In this document: positions 20,870 through 32,389 of the stretch, piece by piece
Layout: every line of letters begins with the position of its first letter
Position numbering within the stretch: position 1 is the first letter of the stretch
Assembly: GCF_000367765.1 (NCBI RefSeq)
Contig: NZ_AORI01000011.1
Coordinates: forward strand, 124,001-188,000
Reading direction: 5' to 3'
From: Metamycoplasma auris 15026
Lineage (GTDB): Bacteria; Bacillota_I; Bacilli_A; Mycoplasmatales; Metamycoplasmataceae
Length of the DNA: 64,000 nucleotides
Translations under genes and position numbers: made by a program
Notes under the pieces: generated by a model
What the model was told of the DNA's origin: nothing
Seen by the model: only the letters and a program-made list of their open reading frames with translations
Database searches by the model: none

Positions 20870-23701
20870 ATGAATAATAAAATAATCATCAAAAATGCCA
20901 AAGAAAATAATCTTAAAAATATAAGTCTTGAAATTCCAAGAAATCAATTTGTTGTCTTTACAGGAGTATCTGGTTCAGGAAAAAGTTCTCTTGCTTTCAA
21001 TACAATTTATGAAGAAGGAAGACGTAGATATGTCGATAGTCTTTCTAACTATGCAAGGCAATTTTTAGGTGGAACAAAAAAACCTGACGTTGATAGTATT
21101 GAAGGTTTAAGCCCAGCTATTTCTATTGAACAAAAAACAGTCCACAACAACCCAAGAAGTATTGTTGGAACTGTTACTGAGATTTATGATTATTTAAGAT
21201 TACTTTTTGCAAGAATTGGTAAGCCTTTTTGTCCTAATCATAAAAAAGAAATCACAGCCCAAAAAAGCCGTGATATTCTTAATCATGTTTTAAATCAAAA
21301 AGAAGGCTCCAAAATTTTTATTATGTCCCCAATTGTTATTAACCAAAAAGGATCCTTCAGCTCCACACTTTTAAGACTTAAAAAAGAAGGTTTTTTACGT
21401 ATTAAGGCTAATGATGAAATTTTGGAATTAGAAAATGAAATTAAACTAGACAAAAACAAAAAATGAAACATTGATCTAATTATAGATAGAATAACTTTAT
21501 CAAATAATCCAGAAATTAAATCACGGATTGCTGAGGCAATTGAAATTGCGCTGCAATATTCCAATGGTCTAGTAACAATCGAAGTAATTGGCCAAAACAA
21601 GAATACTTATTCAATTTATCACAGTTGTGAACATGGCGATTTTGATATGCCAAAAATTGAACCAAGACTTTTTTCATTTAACTCCCCTAATGGTATGTGT
21701 TTAAAATGTAAAGGACTAGGTTTGCTACAAAAAGCATCCTGAGATTTAATTTGCCCAGATAAAAATCTTTCCATTAACCAAGGAGCCATTTTATTCTATA
21801 AAAACTTCATGAATACCCCAAATTTAGAATGACAGGAATTTGATAAATTACTTGCTTATTATGATATTGATAAAAATACTCCAATTAAAGATTTATCAAA
21901 AAATGAAATTGAAATTTTAAAATATGGCTCAATTGAAGATATCACATATACCTTAATTGCAGAAAGTGGAAATCGCTATGAAAGATCCAAACACATCGAA
22001 GGAGTATGTGAAAAAATCGAGCGCAAATACTTTGATACTTCATCAAATGATGCAAGAATTTATTATTCAAAATATTTATCTGATATTCCTTGTGATGAAT
22101 GTAAGGGAAAAAGACTGAACAAATATGCACTAGCAACACATATCAATGATTTAGATATCTATGAAATTTGCAACAAATCAATTGATGAACTAAAAGTCTT
22201 TATCAATCAAATTGTTTTATCTGAAATTGAAAAAGAAATTACAAATTTAATCTTAATTGAACTAAATCACCGCATTGATTTTTTAATTAATGTCGGACTT
22301 GAATATCTTACTCTAAATCGGAAAGCTGAAACTCTTTCAGGAGGCGAAGCGCAAAGAATAAGATTAGCAACCCAAATTGGCGCTAATCTTACAGGTGTTT
22401 TATATGTTTTAGATGAACCATCTATAGGTCTTCATCAAAAAGATAATGAAAAACTTCTTAATTCTTTAAGAAAAATGGTGGATTTAGGAAATTCCTTAAT
22501 TGTTGTTGAGCATGATGAAGAAACAATAAGAGAAGCTGATTTTATTGTTGACATAGGTCCAAAAGCAGGTGAACATGGTGGCGAAGTTGTTTTTGCAGGA
22601 ACTCTTAACCAAATAATTAAAGAACAAAATAGCATCACTGGCAAATATTTATCTAAAGAATTAGAAATAAAAATTCCAAAGAACCGTCGCTCAGGCAATG
22701 GTAAAGTTTTAACTATTAAAAATGCCACAGCTAATAACTTAAAAAATTTAACTGTCAAATTTCCACTTGGGAAATTCATTGCAATAACAGGTGTATCTGG
22801 TTCAGGAAAATCTTCCTTAATTAATCATGAATTAGTTAGCGAATTAGAAAGATATTTCAAAAATCCAGTTTATGACCAATCTTTAAAAACCAAGCTTTCA
22901 GGGCATTTAGATATTGACAAACTAATTAAAATTGACCAAAGTGCCATTGGGAGAACTCCGCGTTCTAATCCAGCTACATATACAGGTGTTTTTGATGATA
23001 TTCGTGAAATTTTTGCCAATGTTGAAGAATCAAAAATTCGCGGCTACACACGTTCGAGATTTTCATTTAATGTTCCAGGCGGACGTTGTGATAAATGTGA
23101 GGGTGATGGTGTTATAAAAATTGAGATGCATTTTTTACCTGATGTCTATGTTACTTGTGATCACTGTGATGGTCAAAGATACAATTCTGAAACAATTGAA
23201 ATCAAATACCACGGAAAATCCATTAGTGATGTCCTAAATATGACAGTTGAACAAGCATATTCTTTCTTTTCGCAAAGAAGCAAAATTCAAGATCAACTTA
23301 AAACACTTTTAGATGTTGGTCTTGGATATATCAAATTGGGTCAAAATGCAACTACTTTATCTGGTGGAGAAGCTCAAAGAGTAAAACTAGCTACTTATTT
23401 ACAAAAAAAACCTACCGGAAAATCTTTATATATTTTAGATGAACCAACTACAGGATTGCATCCTTATGATATTCAAAATCTCTTAAATGTTTTAAATCGT
23501 ATCATTGATAATGGAGATACAGTCATTGTCATCGAACATAATCTTGATGTCATTAAATGTGCTGATTATATTATTGATTTAGGACCAGGGGGAGGAAGAT
23601 TAGGAGGGCAAGTTATTGCAAGTGGCACTCCTGAACAAGTATCCTTAATTTCTGAATCTTATACTGGACAATATCTAAAAAAAATTCTTAACAATCAATA
23701 G
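20870..23701 (+). CDS. uvrA: Excinuclease ABC subunit A
   Basis: Damage-recognition ATPase of nucleotide excision repair, 943 residues joined across three TGA codons. Two ABC modules: Walker [11 protein letters not shown] near the start and again at about residue 640; signatures [12 protein letters not shown] and [12 protein letters not shown]; Walker [11 protein letters not shown] and [10 protein letters not shown]. Zinc-binding pairs CLKCKG/CDECKG and [16 protein letters not shown] are present. uvrC lies about 21 kb downstream in this window. Confidence 0.97.
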
Positions 23702-23802
23702 ACTAAAGTCAGAGTTTTTATAAATTTATAAGATATTTAATTATTAATAATTAAAATATTATAAATATAAATCACTATTTAATAAGGAAGGAAGATAACA
23801 AT

Positions 23803-24756
23803 ATGACAGATAGGATAGATTGACAAGGTAAAAGTTTACAAATTGGTCCATTTTATGTTTATTCATTAACTATGATGTTAGGGATGTTAACTGCTATTCT
23901 TACAGTTTTATATTTTTGAAAAAGAGAAAAATGACCTTTAGATAAATTAGCAATTTTAATTTTTATTGCACTACCAACTGCTATTGCTGGTGCTAGATTA
24001 TTCTTTGTTATCCAGCAATTAATTGAGCATCATGGATGAGTAAATGGACCATGATATAAAATGTTCTTCATATGAGAAGGGGGACTTTCAATTCATGGGG
24101 GAGTAATTGTTTCAACTATTTGTTGCATTATGTATGTTGTTTTTAGCAAAGATGCAAAAATGATTGATTTAAAAAAGGCTATTTCGATTATTTTACCTGC
24201 TGTTTTAATTGGACAAACAATTGGACGTTGAGGAAACTTTGCGAACCACGAAGTTTATGGTGGAATTATGTCTGAATCTTCATTAGCATTTAGAATTCTT
24301 CCAAAACTAATTAGAGATCATATGTTTATTGGTGGCAAATATCGTTTACCTTTATTCTTATACGAATCAATTGCTAACTTAATTGGATATATTATTTTAG
24401 TTTGAATTCTAAATTACTGAAACTGACTAAAACCAGGAACAACAGGAGCTTTATATATTGTTTATTATGGAATTGTACGTTTTGGAATGGAACCACTACG
24501 TCAAGATAGTTATAATATCTACAAAGTAATTTCAGCTTTATATATTATTGTTGGATTAGCACTGCTTGTTTTATTTGAATTTGTCATCAAATTAAATTAC
24601 AACGTTTACAAAGTTTATAGATTCAATAAAGAATGAACTCACAAATTCTTCTATTTCATTGTTTATGAACCAAAAGAATCAAGAGGAAAACTTCTAAAAA
24701 GAGAATTTGAAAAATACAAATTTGATGGAAAAACTGAATCTATACAAACTAGCTAA
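23803..24756 (+). CDS. lgt: Phosphatidylglycerol-prolipoprotein diacylglyceryl transferase
   Basis: Adds diacylglycerol to the lipobox cysteine of prolipoproteins, several of which are in this window. 317 residues with many TGA tryptophans, so no long standard-code frame shows it. The Lgt signature is GRWGNFANHEVYG; the upstream GGLSIHGGVI and the late PLFLYES and GIVRFGMEPLRQD are also diagnostic. About seven membrane segments. Start ATG at 23803 after AAGGAAGGAAG. trxB follows 40 bases later, a common lgt-trxB arrangement in Firmicutes and mollicutes. Confidence 0.96.
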
Positions 24757-24796
24757 AATTTAAAAAACTTAAAATTAAGAGGAATGATAGAAGCAT

Positions 24797-25711
24797 ATGG
24801 ATAATAAGTTTGATGTTCTTATAATTGGTGCAGGCCCAGCTGGTTTGACTGCTGCTATATATTTAGCAAGAAATGAATACAATGTTGCTTTCATTGAAAA
24901 TAGTGCGCCAGGTGGCAAAATGACACAACAATCAAAAATTGAAAACTACCCTGGCTTTGATTTAATTAGCGGATTTGAACTTTCTATCAATATGCTAAAT
25001 CAAGCCCGCAACAACAACGCTAAACAAATTTTTGGTAATGTTGTTGATATTATTAGTGATAGCGATGATGAAAAAAGAGTCATTTTAGAAGATGGACAAA
25101 CATTTTATGCAAAAGCAGTCGTTATTGCTAGTGGCATGGTAAATTTAGTGCCAACAAAAGTAGAAAACATCAAGAAATTTAATGGTAATGGTGTTTCTTA
25201 TTGTGCAATTTGCGATGGAGCACTTTTTAAAAATCAACCATGTGCAATTATTGGTGGTGGTAATTCTGCTTTTGAAGAATCAGCATATTTAGCCTCTACT
25301 GCTTCTGAGGTACATATTTTTGTAAGAGATGGCATTATTGCAGAAGCTAGATTAGTAAATGATGCCAAAAAACATAAAAATATTTTCATTCATGAAAATT
25401 CAGTAATTTTAAAATTGAATGGAGATACAAAACTCGAGAGTATAACTTGTAATATAAACGGAAAAATAATGGATATGGACATTAAAGGTGTCTTTCCTTA
25501 CATTGGCTTTAAAGCTGCTACTTCTTTTATTAAAAACAAAGATATACTAAACGAAAGAGGATTTGTTATTGTTGATGAAAATATGGAAACCAAAGAAAAA
25601 AATATCTTTGCCATTGGTGATGTAATTGCTAAAAGCATCCGCCAAATTACAACAGCAACAAACGACGGAACCATTGTTGCTAAAACCATTTCATCAAGAA
25701 TAATCAAATAA
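24797..25711 (+). CDS. trxB: Thioredoxin reductase
   Basis: FAD-dependent reduction of thioredoxin by NADPH, 304 residues. FAD motif GAGPAGLTAAIYLAR at the N-terminus, the redox pair CAIC in SYCAICDGALF, the nucleotide motif GGGNSAFEESAYLA, and the C-terminal IFAIGDV with RQITTATNDGT. AAGAGGAATGA precedes the ATG. Ends 8 bases before the next lipoprotein gene. Confidence 0.95.
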   Translation: MDNKFDVLIIGAGPAGLTAAIYLARNEYNVAFIENSAPGGKMTQQSKIENYPGFDLISGFELSINMLNQARNNNAKQIFGNVVDIISDSDDEKRVILEDGQTFYAKAVVIASGMVNLVPTKVENIKKFNGNGVSYCAICDGALFKNQPCAIIGGGNSAFEESAYLASTASEVHIFVRDGIIAEARLVNDAKKHKNIFIHENSVILKLNGDTKLESITCNINGKIMDMDIKGVFPYIGFKAATSFIKNKDILNERGFVIVDENMETKEKNIFAIGDVIAKSIRQITTATNDGTIVAKTISSRIIK

Positions 25712-25719
25712 AAACTAAA

Positions 25720-27369
25720 ATGAATAAAACAAAAATTTTTTCTTTATTAGCAACTTCTATCTTACTGACAACTCCCTCAGTTTTAGCAATTTCATGTCAA
25801 TTACAAGAAAGAGAGGAAGTTGCTTTATTTGTGCCTTTTAAAGAACAAGGTGAAACTAAATCATATAACACAGTTAAAGAAATTATTAATAGATTTAATG
25901 CTACTTTAGTCAATGATAAAGAATATAAAAAAAATAAATTAGTTTTACGCAATGACTTAAATAAAAAAGATGTAAATAACAAAATTAATCTAGAGCTGCA
26001 AACAAAAGATTACCGCGCCCCTTCAATTGTTTTAGGTTATCCTTCAGTAGTTCCTAGAATAAAAGAAAACAACCGCCTTGTTGATTTAAGTGAAATTTCT
26101 AAAGTAAGTGGTATTTCAAACTATTCCAAAAACATTTTAGATTACAATAATCGACTAGGCTTTAAAAATGATGGTCATATTTATAATCTCCCTATTGGAA
26201 TTGCTTCTGAATCTTTGATTATAAATGATGTACTTCTTTCATTTTATTTAGATGCATTGTATAAGGTAAATAAAGAAAAAAATATCAATAATCAAAATAT
26301 TGAAAATATAAAAAAATCTAAAGATTTAAACGCATTTTTAGAAAAAAGCAATCAATTTAAAGATTTAACAAAACAAAAAGAAGTCAAGATTGAATTTGAT
26401 GAAAAAACACTAAGAAGCTGAGATTTAGATTTAAGTTGGGATATTTTTGCTCACTCTAATTATTTCAATAAATTCTCTAATCTAATTAGAAAAAGCCTTA
26501 AGAACTTTAGTATCAAACAAGGAAGATATACTAGTAATATTGATATTTTATATGTAAGACATATTGAAAATTATATTTATGGTGAGTTATTTAAAAAAGC
26601 AGAATCAGATTTTAAAAATTATGCAATAAACTACACTGCTGACAATAAGTTCAACTTTGATATCTTTAAAAAAGGTACAAAAGAATATAAAGATTTCTAT
26701 TCAACTATTAAAGACTTCTATTCCAATCTAAAAAATAATGTTATTAAAGTTGAAAAACTTAAAAATTATGTTCCTGCAAGTTTTGAAACACAATTATTTA
26801 CAATTGCAACCACAAGACTTTTATATGACAAAGGAGCAATTACATTCTTTAATGCTAATAAGGGCAAATTTTCAATAAAAAATGTTCCTTTTAAAGCTAA
26901 TGATAAACAAAAAAATGGCTCTTATTTTATTCAAGGTTTATTTTTATCAGCAATTAAATCTGATATTGCAAACAAAAACAAAGTTGTAGAAAAATTCTTA
27001 AATTGGTTCTATGATGAAAAAAATTTAATAGAATGAAACTTTTCAAACCATAAGGTTAAATTAAGTCCTGTTGAATATCTAGCTTTAAATTTAGTTTATT
27101 TATATCCATCAAATAATTTTGAAAAAACTTATAAAGAACTTAAAGAAATTCAAAATGATTCAAATAATTTAGTAATTGAAAACATTAAAAATCAAAATTT
27201 AGTTCCATTAACTGACTTAGTAGACTACCAAGGTAAAAATGAACTAATAAGAATTTTTATTAAAAAATATGTAAATGACTTTTTATTAAAAAAAGCAAAA
27301 AATAAAGATACTAATGATGAAAAAGTAGTTAAAGATTTAATTGAAAAAATACATGAAAACATAAAATAG
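25720..27369 (+). CDS. P68-like surface lipoprotein, possibly an ABC substrate-binding protein
   Basis: 549 residues with signal peptide and lipobox LAISC (Cys 26). The mature start VALFVPFKEQGETKSYNTVKEIINRFNATL has the layout of extracellular sugar-binding lipoproteins (a beta strand, then a helix ending in RFN), and residues 95-130 (APSIVLGYPSVVPRI) suit a ligand cleft. Mycoplasma P68 lipoproteins have this look, but no permease genes are adjacent, so the transport role is inference. It sits between trxB and the phosphohexomutase-like gene with gaps of 8 and 7 bases, so all three are probably one transcript. Confidence 0.65.
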
Positions 27370-27376
27370 GACTAAC

Positions 27377-28945
27377 ATGGCTATAGATACAAATTTCATT
27401 GAAAAATTAGAAGAAAAAAACAATCTAAAAAAAATATTTCAAATTAAAGATAATCATATCATTGGCGAAATCAATGATAAGTTTAATTCTTTCAATGAAA
27501 TGACAATCAAACGCATAGCCCAATCAATTATCAATATTTTAAACAAAGAAAAAAAACATGAAATAAGAATTTTTATAGGTAATGATGGTAGCAATAAAAA
27601 TTTAAAGATTTTTGAAAAAAATATTGGTGATGTTATTGCATTCCAATATGGCCAAGTTTATAATTTTGAAAATCATCTTCCCATTTCAGAGGCTTTTTTA
27701 AAATTTGTTAACCACTCCACTGACGCTTTTTTAATTAGTATTTATTTACATAAATACAATTTAAAAAATAAGTATGCACTTTCAATTTATAATAAAAAAA
27801 ACGAAGCTGTAAGTACTAAATTTCTTGAATTGGTTTTAGATGAATACCAAGCAATCAAAAATACTCCAATTGAAATGATTCAAAATGAAGTTAAACTACT
27901 TGATTTTGATAAATTACTAAAAGAATATTCTGAAATGATTTTGGCTAGAAATTTTACTAACAATGCCAATCATCTTTTAAAAATTGGAATTATAAACACA
28001 AGTTTACAAAATACTTTTGTTAAAAGAATTTTAGGCAAAAATGACATCGCTTACCTGGTTTTAAAACCTAAAAATAAAGAAGATAAACCAAAGAAAATTA
28101 AATTCAGTGCTTTTAGCTATCATAAACTTAAAAATGTTGAATATATAATTAAGTTTTCATATGATTTTAAAAGATTATATTTATACAAAAGAAATTACAA
28201 TAAGTATTTATATTTTCAATATGATTTAATTGATATAAGTGACCTTATTTCTTTTTATTTAATGTTCATCCATAATCACAATATCATTCAAAATGAAAAA
28301 TTTATTCCTATTCAAGATATTTATACTTCCCATTTAATTAAGGAAGATAATCTGTCACATCTATGTTCCCAGTTAAATCTAAGATTAATTACTAACTGAA
28401 TTACACCAATTGATCAAATACAATCTAATAACGCATTATATTTTGATGAAGAAAGTAATTTTTATTTAGATAATAAAAAAAATTCCGGTTTTGATTGTTT
28501 TAGTTTTTTAAGCATTATTGTTGATATGCTTAATTATTACAAAACACAAGCAATGAAATATAGCGATATTTATGACCAAATTAAAAATTTATCAAAACCT
28601 TTAAAAATTTCAGAATTCCAATTTGATTGTGATTTAAAGAACTTAAATGATTTTGAAACTAAATTATTTGTTCAAGATAAAATTGGTCAAATCAAAGTTT
28701 CTGCCATTGAAAATATTAGTAATCATTGAAAAAACAAAGACCAAAAATACATAGCTAAATTCCATTTTCTAGAAAATGAATGGCTTAGCATTAAATATGA
28801 TTTTATCAATGAAAAATTGGTATTCAATGTGCAAGAAAACAAAAAAACGAAAGGTAATCTAGCAAAAAAAATAAAAAACTTTATGGCTAAGTTTGTTGCA
28901 AAATATCACAAACCCCTAATTAGTTTTAAACTTTTTGAACAGTAA
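27377..28945 (+). CDS. Phosphohexomutase-like protein lacking catalytic residues
   Basis: 522 residues that follow the four-domain order of phosphomannomutase/phosphoglucomutase. EIRIFIGNDGSNKN (about 62-75) corresponds to the IG-D-R-S strand. FLISIYLHKYNLKNKYALS (118-136) occupies the TASHNP phosphoserine loop, but the serine loop is replaced by LHKYN. EYIIKFSYDFKRLYLY (255-270) occupies the DPDADR metal loop, where SYDFKR keeps only one Asp and the Arg. GFDCFSFLSIIVDMLNYYKTQ fits the KDGI-stretch before the C-terminal domain. It should be unable to catalyse the mutase reaction, so a binding or regulatory role is more likely. Homology is inferred by eye. Confidence 0.6.
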
Positions 28946-29012
28946 TTTCTTATTAAAATAACAAAAGTAATCTCAACCAAAGTTTTTTTCAAGCATGTTT
29001 TTATAAAAACTT

Positions 29013-29043
29013 AAATAAGCATCCAAAAAGTGCTTATTTTTTT
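29013..29043 (+). terminator. Rho-independent terminator
   Basis: Stem AATAAGCA/TGCTTATT followed by a T run. It closes the lgt-to-phosphohexomutase-like transcript. Confidence 0.65.
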
Positions 29044-29217
29044 ATAAAAATAAGATATAATTCTTTTTTGCATAAATACAGCATAATAATATTAATTAAA
29101 TGTTTTTTCTTTGTTTTTAAATTTGAAAGTAAGTAAGCTGTTATTCCGAAATCATTAGAGAAAAAAATATAGTTAAGAATTATTAATATTGTCTTTTTGC
29201 ATATTGAAAGGAAAAAT

Positions 29218-29820
29218 ATGTCAAGATTTTTAGGATCAATTTTTAAAAAATCAAGAAGATACGGAACTTCTTTATTAGAAAATAACAAAGAATTTACAAA
29301 AGGTAAAAAAAGAACAACTGCTCCTGGACAACATGGTGCTAAAAGAGCAAAACCATCTGACTACCAAATACACATGTATGAAAAACAAAAAGTTAGATTC
29401 ATGTATGGTTTAAATGAAAGACAATTTAAAAACTTATTCAACGTGGCTGCTAGAAAAAGTGGGGTTACAGGTACTAACTTATTACAATTAGTTGAATCAA
29501 GATTAGATAACTTAATTTTTAGAGCAGGATATGCGCGCACAAGAGCTCAAGCTAGACAATTTGTAAATCATAACCACGTTACTGTTGATGGTCACAAAGC
29601 AAATATTCCATCAATGATTATCAAACCAAATTCAATTATTGAAATTAAACCTTCATTACAAAATAATGCAGAACTAAAGGCTGCTTTAGAAGTAATGCAA
29701 CCTGCATCTTGATTAAAAGTTGAAAACTTCAAAATTACTTATACAAGATTGCCAGAAAGAAACGAATTTGCAAAAGAAATTGATGAATCTTTAATCGTTG
29801 AATACTACAATAGACGTTAA
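29218..29820 (+). CDS. rpsD: 30S ribosomal protein S4
   Basis: 200 residues. [15 protein letters not shown] opens the protein, [13 protein letters not shown] is the S4 N-terminal motif, and [32 protein letters not shown] is the S4 RNA-binding domain. It assembles early onto 16S rRNA. One TGA Trp at 29710. The ATG at 29218 follows GAAAGGAAAAAT; an in-frame upstream TTG lies before the ribosome binding site and is rejected. Confidence 0.97.
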
Positions 29821-29822
29821 TA

Positions 29823-29868
29823 AAAAAGCAATATTATCAAGATATTTGATAAACATTGCTTTTTTTTA
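29823..29868 (+). terminator. rpsD terminator
   Basis: Stem AAAGCAAT/ATTGCTTT with TTATCA/TGATAA pairing above a small internal loop, then eight T. Confidence 0.75.
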
Positions 29869-29906
29869 TTTTCCAATTTCACAATCAATAATTTCAAATT
29901 TAAAAA

Positions 29907-29984
29907 CCACAAGACACTGCACTTCTCGACATGGCTGCTATAATTTCTATCCTGACCAGATTACAAGGTTGCTGTTCTTATGGC
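29907..29984 (-). ncRNA. ffs: Signal recognition particle RNA (small bacterial 4.5S type)
   Basis: On the minus strand the conserved SRP hairpin core GGTCAGG ... AGCAGCC is present with a short apical loop. The outer arms pair: CCATAAGAACAGCA near the 5' end with TGCAGTGTCTTGTGG at the 3' end. About 78 nucleotides, followed by TTTTT. It is the Ffh-binding RNA of co-translational membrane targeting. Ends are set from the pairing and could shift by a few bases. It converges with rpsD. Confidence 0.88.
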
Positions 29985-29991
29985 ATTAATT

Positions 29992-29997
29992 ATTATA
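29992..29997 (-). promoter_or_regulatory. -10 box of the SRP RNA gene
   Basis: TATAAT on the minus strand preceded by TG (reading TGTATAAT), 7 bases before the predicted 5' end of the RNA. Confidence 0.65.
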
Positions 29998-30029
29998 CAT
30001 GAAATTGCTTTCTTTTTTAATCATTAAAA

Positions 30030-30071
30030 TCAATAAAAAATATGCATTTCCTAAAGAAGAATTGCATATTT
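30030..30071 (-). terminator. Terminator after the M23 lipoprotein gene
   Basis: Stem AAATATGCA/TGCATATTT with T-rich sequence on the minus-strand exit side, 27 bases after the gene's stop codon. Confidence 0.6.
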
Positions 30072-30097
30072 ATTTTATTATTGTTAACTATTGAAAT

Positions 30098-32353
30098 TTA
30101 TTTTTGTTTATTCAAATCAAAGAATTCTTCAATACCAAATGACACTGTTTTATCATCTCTTAAATCATAAACAACATTTGGATTTAAATAACCTTTTTTG
30201 ATTTCGTATTCAGTGATACTTAACTTGCTCTTGTATAAACCAATTTCATCAGCAATTTTTTCAGGTACCATTTTACCAGTTGAATCCTTAACCTTAATTT
30301 CTTCACCGGTTTTTGGGTTAATCTTATTAACTATTGCATTACTTGGACCAATACCAGAAACACCAATATTTCCTATTTGAGTATAAGTCATTTTCTTTTC
30401 GTCATAATATTTATCAATTCTGCTGTCATCCAAATCTGGTCTTTGTGGAGTTGAAAAGTAATTAGGAGATAAATAATTTTTTCTATTTGAATATAGATTA
30501 ACGTGAGCATGTGACATTCATCCGCCATTGGTTGCTTCTGTACCTAGATATCCAATTATTTGTCCTTTTTTAACGACTTTAGGTTTCTTTGGAGTTATTC
30601 CATCTGCAACAGTAACATCTCTATTGGTACCTATAATTGCTTTTTTAGATGAGATTCCAATTATTGGATTATTCAATGTCTTTTGTGCATCTAAATGTAA
30701 AAATGACATGTAAATATGTTGTTTATTATCATTCAAATATAACTCTTTTTCTTTAGGACTTCAATCAGTAAGATTTTGCACTGGGATTTTTATTACTACA
30801 ACAGTTCCCACCCCTGTTCATGCAGCTTTAACAGGTAAATCATATGCAGCAATAATTTCTCCATCATATGGCATTAAAATCGCTTGGTGATCTGGTGCTA
30901 AATAATCTTCTCCAAAGTGTAGGTATGAAGGAGTTTTAATAGTATCATTCCCATAAAAACCTCTAGAAATTCCATATCCACCAGAAAAAATGTATGAATT
31001 ATAAGTAGCAAAGAAATCTTTTTTAATACTTGCTAAGTTTGTGGTTGTAATTCTATCCGTAGCAAAGTTAGGAGCAATGATATTTTTCTTTGTAAATTCA
31101 GATTCATATAATAAAGCATCTTTTTTAGAACCAATTATTTTTTCAATTACAACTGGATCTTTTTTATCTTTTAGATAGACGTTTAATTTAACTTTTGAAC
31201 TTCTAAAACCATTTGATTTTAATTCAACTACTTCAATCTTTTTAATATCTTTGTTTAGTGATTTAACAATTAAATTTGATGCATCAAAAATTTCATGGTC
31301 GGAGTTAATTTCATTTTGGAAAATTGTATTTACTTTTATTGATTCACTTACTCTTAAATTCTTTAGAAATTCATTATCAAATTTGAATTTAACTCTAAAA
31401 GTGACTCCTGCTTCTGGTGTTTTTAATGACTTATCATTCTTCTTTTTATCATCATTTATTACACCAACTCTAATCTTTAAAAAACCTTCATTAGATGCTA
31501 AGTTTTTATCACTTAAATCAAAATCAAATGCAGTCATTTTTAGTTGAAGATTTTTAGCTTCTTTATCTTTTTTTAGTTTATCAAAAGCTTCATTTTTTAC
31601 TTCAAAAATCTTGCTTAATTGCATGGAATCTAACTGAGTAATTCCTCATTTATTAATTAAATCTTGAATTTCTTTTTGATTAATAGAATCATTTAGTTTA
31701 ATTTGAAAATCAGTGTCTTTAATTTTTTTAATTTCATTATAAGTTTCAAAAATATCTTTGTTTTTTTCTTGATTTTTATCCTTAATATTTGGAAGCCTGA
31801 ATTTAATAGGCTGACTGACAAACATTCCTTTGATATATTCAGCCTTATTGTGATTTTTTAAGTATAACTTAACATTTACAGGTATTAATACATCAAAATA
31901 ATTTCCTGGATCATAATAAACATTATTGTAATCAATATGGAAATCTAGTCTATTTAAAAATTCATCACTAAGTTTGAATTCATTTCTTATGATGGATTTG
32001 AATTTGTCTTTATCAAATTCCATATATTTGACCATGAAGTTGTTTTTCATCATGTTATCAAAAGTAACATTTTTAGCTTCAGCACCTTCTTTAAAAATAA
32101 AAAGATCATCATGATTTGTATTTTTAAAATATTCATTAATTTCACTTAAGATATGAATTTGGTTGTATTTTTCATATCGTTCTAGGTCAATTGGATTTGT
32201 TTTGAAATCGTAATTTAATAATATTTCTGAATTTTTTGTTTCGATTGGTTTTGGATTACCACATGAAATAGCAATTGCAATTGGCGAAGTTGCAATAATA
32301 CTACCCAAACCAAATAGCAACATTTTTTTTAAACTAATGTTTTTCTTATGCAT
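30098..32353 (-). CDS. M23-family metallopeptidase lipoprotein
   Basis: 751 residues joined across three TGA codons. Signal peptide with lipobox AISC (Cys 31). The first two thirds are Lys-rich beta structure without a family I can name. The C-terminal LytM/M23 domain has zinc ligands HFGED (H-x3-D, about residue 480) and SHAHVN (H-x-H, about 615), with FLHLD, VKKGQIIGYLG and TEATNGG between them, all standard for M23. M23 enzymes cut peptidoglycan or Gly-rich peptides; this organism has no wall, so the target is probably host or competitor material. It follows the aquaporin-like gene by 36 bases. I recall mycoplasma relatives called MSC_0775 family. Confidence 0.82.
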
Positions 32354-32389
32354 TTTTATTTACTTATTTTTCCTTTAGATTTATAAGAA

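Noticed and set aside
23733-23759. AT palindrome upstream of lgt
   Set aside because: Made only of A and T with no T run beyond it; too weak to call a terminator or operator.
29798-29989. Plus-strand open frame of 63 codons after rpsD
   Set aside because: It runs through the rpsD terminator and the SRP RNA gene; the sequence is explained by the RNA.
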